From CAKZNE01 sp002695025 (GTDB taxonomy: Bacteria; Bacteroidota; Bacteroidia; Flavobacteriales; Schleiferiaceae): a stretch of DNA of 64,000 bases. The translations under genes were made by a program, and so were the position numbers. The notes below the pieces were generated by a model. It did not search any database and was not told where the DNA came from. It was given only the letters and a program-made list of their open reading frames with translations. Positions 61,165 to 64,000 of this stretch are shown here, piece after piece; position 1 is the stretch's first letter, and each line of letters opens with the position of its first letter. The stretch spans positions 1-64,000 of the forward strand of contig CAJWML010000003.1 in NCBI GenBank assembly GCA_913043285.1, in the 5' to 3' direction.

Positions 61165-63122
61165 ATTTCCCCTAATGTGCTTAGTAGTTTAGCAGCCTGC
61201 TGGTTACCAGGATTTATCCTGAGTACTTCCTTAAGGCAGCGTGCCAGTTCCTTATTATTTCCCTGCTGTAAATATAGGTTGGCCATATTCAACCAGGCCA
61301 GTTCGTAATTGTAATCGGAGGCAAGGGCTTTCTTAAAATAAGCTTCGGCTCCTTTACGGTCGCCTTGTAATAGTGCTATATATCCCAAATTGTTCAAGGC
61401 TTCCCTATGATCGGGTTTCATTCTTAAAGTGGCCTTGAAATAGTTTGCCGCCTCCACCATCCGATCCGTATTCATAAGCGCTACACCCAGCTTATTTTGA
61501 AAGTCCGGGATATAAGGGGCCAGTTCACAACTACGCCTGTAAAACAGAATGGCCTGTTCTGCTTTCCCCAGGGCGTTGTATGCCTCCCCTATACGGTAGG
61601 AAGCCCAGGCCTCCTCATTGGAATACGAAGGTTTTTTTAGACTGCTCAGCACTCGATCAACTCCCCTCTTCTGAACAAGGTTCAATATTCCCTGCTGATC
61701 CTGCTCCAGGTACAGATAATGCACCCAAAGCCGAATATCCTGATAGGTCGGATCATACCTCCTTAAGAAGTAAAGCGCGCTGTCCAGATAATACGGAAAC
61801 GGATCAAAGCGCTCGTATTGCTGTAGGTAAGCCAATGTTTTACTTCTAAGGTCAGGCTTAGGATTATTAACGGCTACCAATCCCAGGAACCTGGAAATAC
61901 CGTTCGTATCGGTAGTGCTTTTAGCGTTCGGTTTTCGAACATAGTGATCATGCACGGTAACGTGAGGGATATCCACTGGCCCTGAAGCGGGCATGTGGCA
62001 TTCCACACAATTGTAGTTCTTATTTTCCAACTTGGCTTTGGGTGCGGAACACACCTTCAACTCTCCCCCATTATGACAGGAACTGCACTGAGTGTTAAAC
62101 CGGGCTACATTGGTTTCCTTTACGGATATATGAGGGTTATGACAACTGGCACAATTGTAACCTTTACTGTTGATAAAACAGGCGCTTTGCTTAAAACGAT
62201 CTACATGCGAGGCCATGATAAAGCGATCATCGGCATTGGAATAGCGAGGCAGGTATACACTCATTACCTCTGAAAGCTTCATCCCCGGTTTAAAGTCAAA
62301 GAAAGACTTACCTTCTTCCAACACGGTATTACCTTGCAAATGACACCGCTGGCACACTTCAAATTGCAGCTCAATGGGTAATTTCTTAGGGTTTACAATA
62401 GAGTAATCCGTAGCAATGGCCGTATCCACATATTGCCCGGACATCATCCTCTTTACGTGCAATTCTCCCGGTCCGTGGCAACGTTCGCAGTTGATGGCTC
62501 CGGGTACTTCTTTGTAACGGTTTACCGAACCTTTCACAAAACCGGTTGGCATTGAATTATGACAACTGGTACATTCCAGGCCTACCTGCCTCCTGAAGCG
62601 CAAATTATGACCTGCCTCGTATCCGGGCGGAAGATCTGCCCTACCCTCCTGGGCATACCAGGTAAAAGGTGCCTGGTACAGGTATTCACCCTGGGTAAAA
62701 AGGTGTGAATTCGTATGCTGACCGCTGCCCACAACATAATCTATTCTCCGGCTTTGCTTATAAACAGTATCTGGTGATTGCAGCCTGAACTCATCCAGAA
62801 AAAGGCTGTCTCCCTTCCAATGCGGGTGATAGTAATAACCCGAATAATGATCATGAATGACGGTATGGCCGGAGATATCGGCAATGCTCTTGGTAGTATC
62901 CGCCCCTCCAAAGGAGGAACCCATACCCGTATGAATGAAGGTGGCATGCTTGGTAATATGGCATTTGCGGCAAGTTTCAATGCCCACGTAATTTACCGTA
63001 TCGCTCAGGTTGAGATAAGTAGTTTTCTCTTCCGCCTGATCTTTAATAGTGTTATTACCGCAGCGAAAAAGTGCCGTTACCAATAAGCCTATAGCTAGTA
63101 ATGCCAATATCTTTTTGACCAT
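61161..63122 (-). CDS. Seven-haem c-type cytochrome fused to TPR repeats
   Basis: A 653-residue exported protein. A hydrophobic N-terminus with Cys21 (VTALFRC) suggests a lipoprotein anchor, although the lipobox is imperfect. Seven CxxCH haem-attachment sites follow (CRKCH, CTSCH, CERCH, CQRCH, CASCH, CSSCH, CVECH), with a layout like cytochrome c554-type multihaem proteins. The C-terminal third (about 490-650) consists of TPR repeats (EAWASYRIGEAYNALGKAEQ, NLGYIALLQGDRKGAEAYFK). It should act in periplasmic electron transfer, with the TPR part binding a partner. It lies one base after the GNAT gene and overlaps mltG by four bases. Confidence 0.87.
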   Translation of the reverse strand: MVKKILALLAIGLLVTALFRCGNNTIKDQAEEKTTYLNLSDTVNYVGIETCRKCHITKHATFIHTGMGSSFGGADTTKSIADISGHTVIHDHYSGYYYHPHWKGDSLFLDEFRLQSPDTVYKQSRRIDYVVGSGQHTNSHLFTQGEYLYQAPFTWYAQEGRADLPPGYEAGHNLRFRRQVGLECTSCHNSMPTGFVKGSVNRYKEVPGAINCERCHGPGELHVKRMMSGQYVDTAIATDYSIVNPKKLPIELQFEVCQRCHLQGNTVLEEGKSFFDFKPGMKLSEVMSVYLPRYSNADDRFIMASHVDRFKQSACFINSKGYNCASCHNPHISVKETNVARFNTQCSSCHNGGELKVCSAPKAKLENKNYNCVECHMPASGPVDIPHVTVHDHYVRKPNAKSTTDTNGISRFLGLVAVNNPKPDLRSKTLAYLQQYERFDPFPYYLDSALYFLRRYDPTYQDIRLWVHYLYLEQDQQGILNLVQKRGVDRVLSSLKKPSYSNEEAWASYRIGEAYNALGKAEQAILFYRRSCELAPYIPDFQNKLGVALMNTDRMVEAANYFKATLRMKPDHREALNNLGYIALLQGDRKGAEAYFKKALASDYNYELAWLNMANLYLQQGNNKELARCLKEVLRINPGNQQAAKLLSTLGEI

Positions 63123-63123
63123 G

Positions 63124-63657
63124 CTACCTTTTTTCCCGGATCAGTTGCAGGAAATATTCATCCTGGAAACCCTTGCTCCCTCTCACCCATTCCTTTTTAC
63201 AGCCGCTGATAGCGAAACCTACCTTTTCAAACAACTTCAGGCTACCTTTATTATCGGTAAGCACATTGCAAAAAAGCTGGTTGATATCCAGGTGATCAAA
63301 ACAATAGGCTTTCAGCAAAGCCAGTGATTCCGAACCTAGTCCATTATTGCGTAAGCTGGCATCGGCAATCAGAACCCCTACACCTGCTCTTTTATGAAAA
63401 GGGTCAAAATCAAAAATATCCAAAGTCCCAATGGCTTTGCCGGAATCCTTTAGCTGAATGATGAGACGAAGCTGACCAGTTTGATAAATGGAAAGGTGGG
63501 TATTCTCAATATAGCGTCTCATAAGATCGCGACTAAAAGGTAAAAGTGTTCCGCTTACCTCCCAGTTTTCACGGTTGTTCTCCCAATCCAGCAAAAGGTC
63601 AAGATCCTCAGGTTCCACCGGGCGGAGCTCTATCTTATCCCCTATCAGCCAGTTCAT
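63124..63657 (-). CDS. GNAT family N-acetyltransferase (RimJ/RimL-like)
   Basis: A 177-residue acetyl-CoA-dependent acetyltransferase of the RimJ/RimL type. LRPVEPEDLDLLLDWENN opens the fold, the acetyl-CoA-binding loop is GVGVLIADASLRNNGLGSE (Q/RxxGxG/A-like), and NQLFCNVLTDNKGSLKLFEKVGF is the C-terminal signature. Similar proteins acetylate ribosomal-protein N-termini, polyamines or antibiotics; the target here is unknown. Its ATG overlaps the dapF stop by four bases, so it belongs to the dapF - mltG operon. Confidence 0.88.
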   Translation of the reverse strand: MNWLIGDKIELRPVEPEDLDLLLDWENNRENWEVSGTLLPFSRDLMRRYIENTHLSIYQTGQLRLIIQLKDSGKAIGTLDIFDFDPFHKRAGVGVLIADASLRNNGLGSESLALLKAYCFDHLDINQLFCNVLTDNKGSLKLFEKVGFAISGCKKEWVRGSKGFQDEYFLQLIREKR

Positions 63658-64000
63658 ACTTCAATACTTCCTTCAAACACAAATTCGGCCGGACCGGTAA
63701 GCCAGATGTCTGTAAAACCCACTTCAGCAGGTTTAAAACTCACGTTCAATTCTCCTCCTCTTGTGTGTACATATACTTTATGCGCGCCTACCTTTTCCTG
63801 CTTAAATGCTGCCAGTACAGCAGCCGTTACCCCGGTACCACAACTTAAGGTTTCATCTTCCACACCCCTTTCGTAGGTGCGCATAAAAAGATGACCGTTT
63901 TCCTGCACTTCAACAAAGTTCACATTCACACCTTCCTGGCGGTAATGATCGGAGTAACGAATATCACGGGCCCTGGGTACAATTTCCATTTGTGCTGTAT
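63654..64000 (-). CDS. dapF: Diaminopimelate epimerase, C-terminal part (partial)
   Basis: The reading frame runs off the right edge; about 115 C-terminal residues are visible. NVNFVEVQENGHLFMRTYERGVEDETLSCGTGVTA contains the second catalytic Cys in ETLSCGTG, diagnostic of DapF, which converts LL- to meso-diaminopimelate for peptidoglycan and lysine synthesis. The frame has an internal ATG at 63989, but the N-terminal half with the first catalytic Cys must lie outside the window. It is the first visible gene of the operon that ends with mltG. Confidence 0.92.
   Translation of the reverse strand, partial: TAQMEIVPRARDIRYSDHYRQEGVNVNFVEVQENGHLFMRTYERGVEDETLSCGTGVTAAVLAAFKQEKVGAHKVYVHTRGGELNVSFKPAEVGFTDIWLTGPAEFVFEGSIEV

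Overview
The window comes from a member of the phylum Bacteroidota. I see five proteins ending in a type IX secretion (T9SS) type A sorting domain or clearly related to one, a TonB-dependent receptor with a carboxypeptidase-like N-terminal domain, several -7 promoter elements of the TAnnTTTG type used by this phylum, and Bacteroidota-type housekeeping genes (gyrB of about 650 codons, guaA, recR, clpB, mltG, dapF). A free-living, probably aquatic, protein-degrading member of Flavobacteriales or a relative is a reasonable guess, but the order is inference. No rRNA gene, tRNA gene, CRISPR array or complete insertion sequence was recognised.

Layout. 0-5.3 kb: three co-oriented secreted-protein genes (two tandem paralogues and an M43-type metalloprotease with a beta-helix). 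5.5-20.2 kb: ordinary core genome with an SDR protein, gyrB, a VWA/AAA+ ATPase pair, a LysM/periplasmic-binding protein overlapping guaA, an SRPBCC/GyrI protein and a TonB receptor. 20.2-26.0 kb: an AT-richer accessory island. Small plus-strand genes are separated by imperfect palindromes of about 60-165 bp that share their outer arms. The layout resembles an integron cassette array, but no integrase is present. Cargo is one unknown soluble protein, a PH-like membrane protein, a frameshifted ATPase, a MORN-like secreted protein, an AraC-type fragment, an outer-membrane barrel and a lipoprotein. 26.0-27.9 kb: a serine beta-lactamase-family gene, then about 800 bp without a gene that carry REP-like hairpins and a possible multi-hairpin RNA.

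27.9-34.1 kb: a signalling group (cNMP-domain histidine kinase, response regulator fused to a thioredoxin-reductase-like protein, bestrophin channel), followed by egtB-egtD for ergothioneine. 34.2-45.8 kb: a sulfotransferase-like gene, two sodium:solute symporters, a secreted PIG-L deacetylase coupled to a 37-residue membrane protein and one symporter, and a large T9SS subtilase. 45.8-57.3 kb: recR, a GT2 glycosyltransferase fused to a degenerate sugar transferase, a PhyH-type dioxygenase, the E2 subunit of a 2-oxo acid dehydrogenase, a DnaQ-like exonuclease, an FAH-family hydrolase and a 1635-residue T9SS adhesin-like protein. 57.4-64 kb: clpB, converging on a tightly packed operon dapF - GNAT - seven-haem cytochrome/TPR protein - mltG.

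The best candidate for an undescribed system is the palindrome-separated cassette array at 20.4-26.0 kb. Its right arms end in a conserved AT-rich leader immediately before the start codons, and its left arms can contain the stop codon of the preceding gene.
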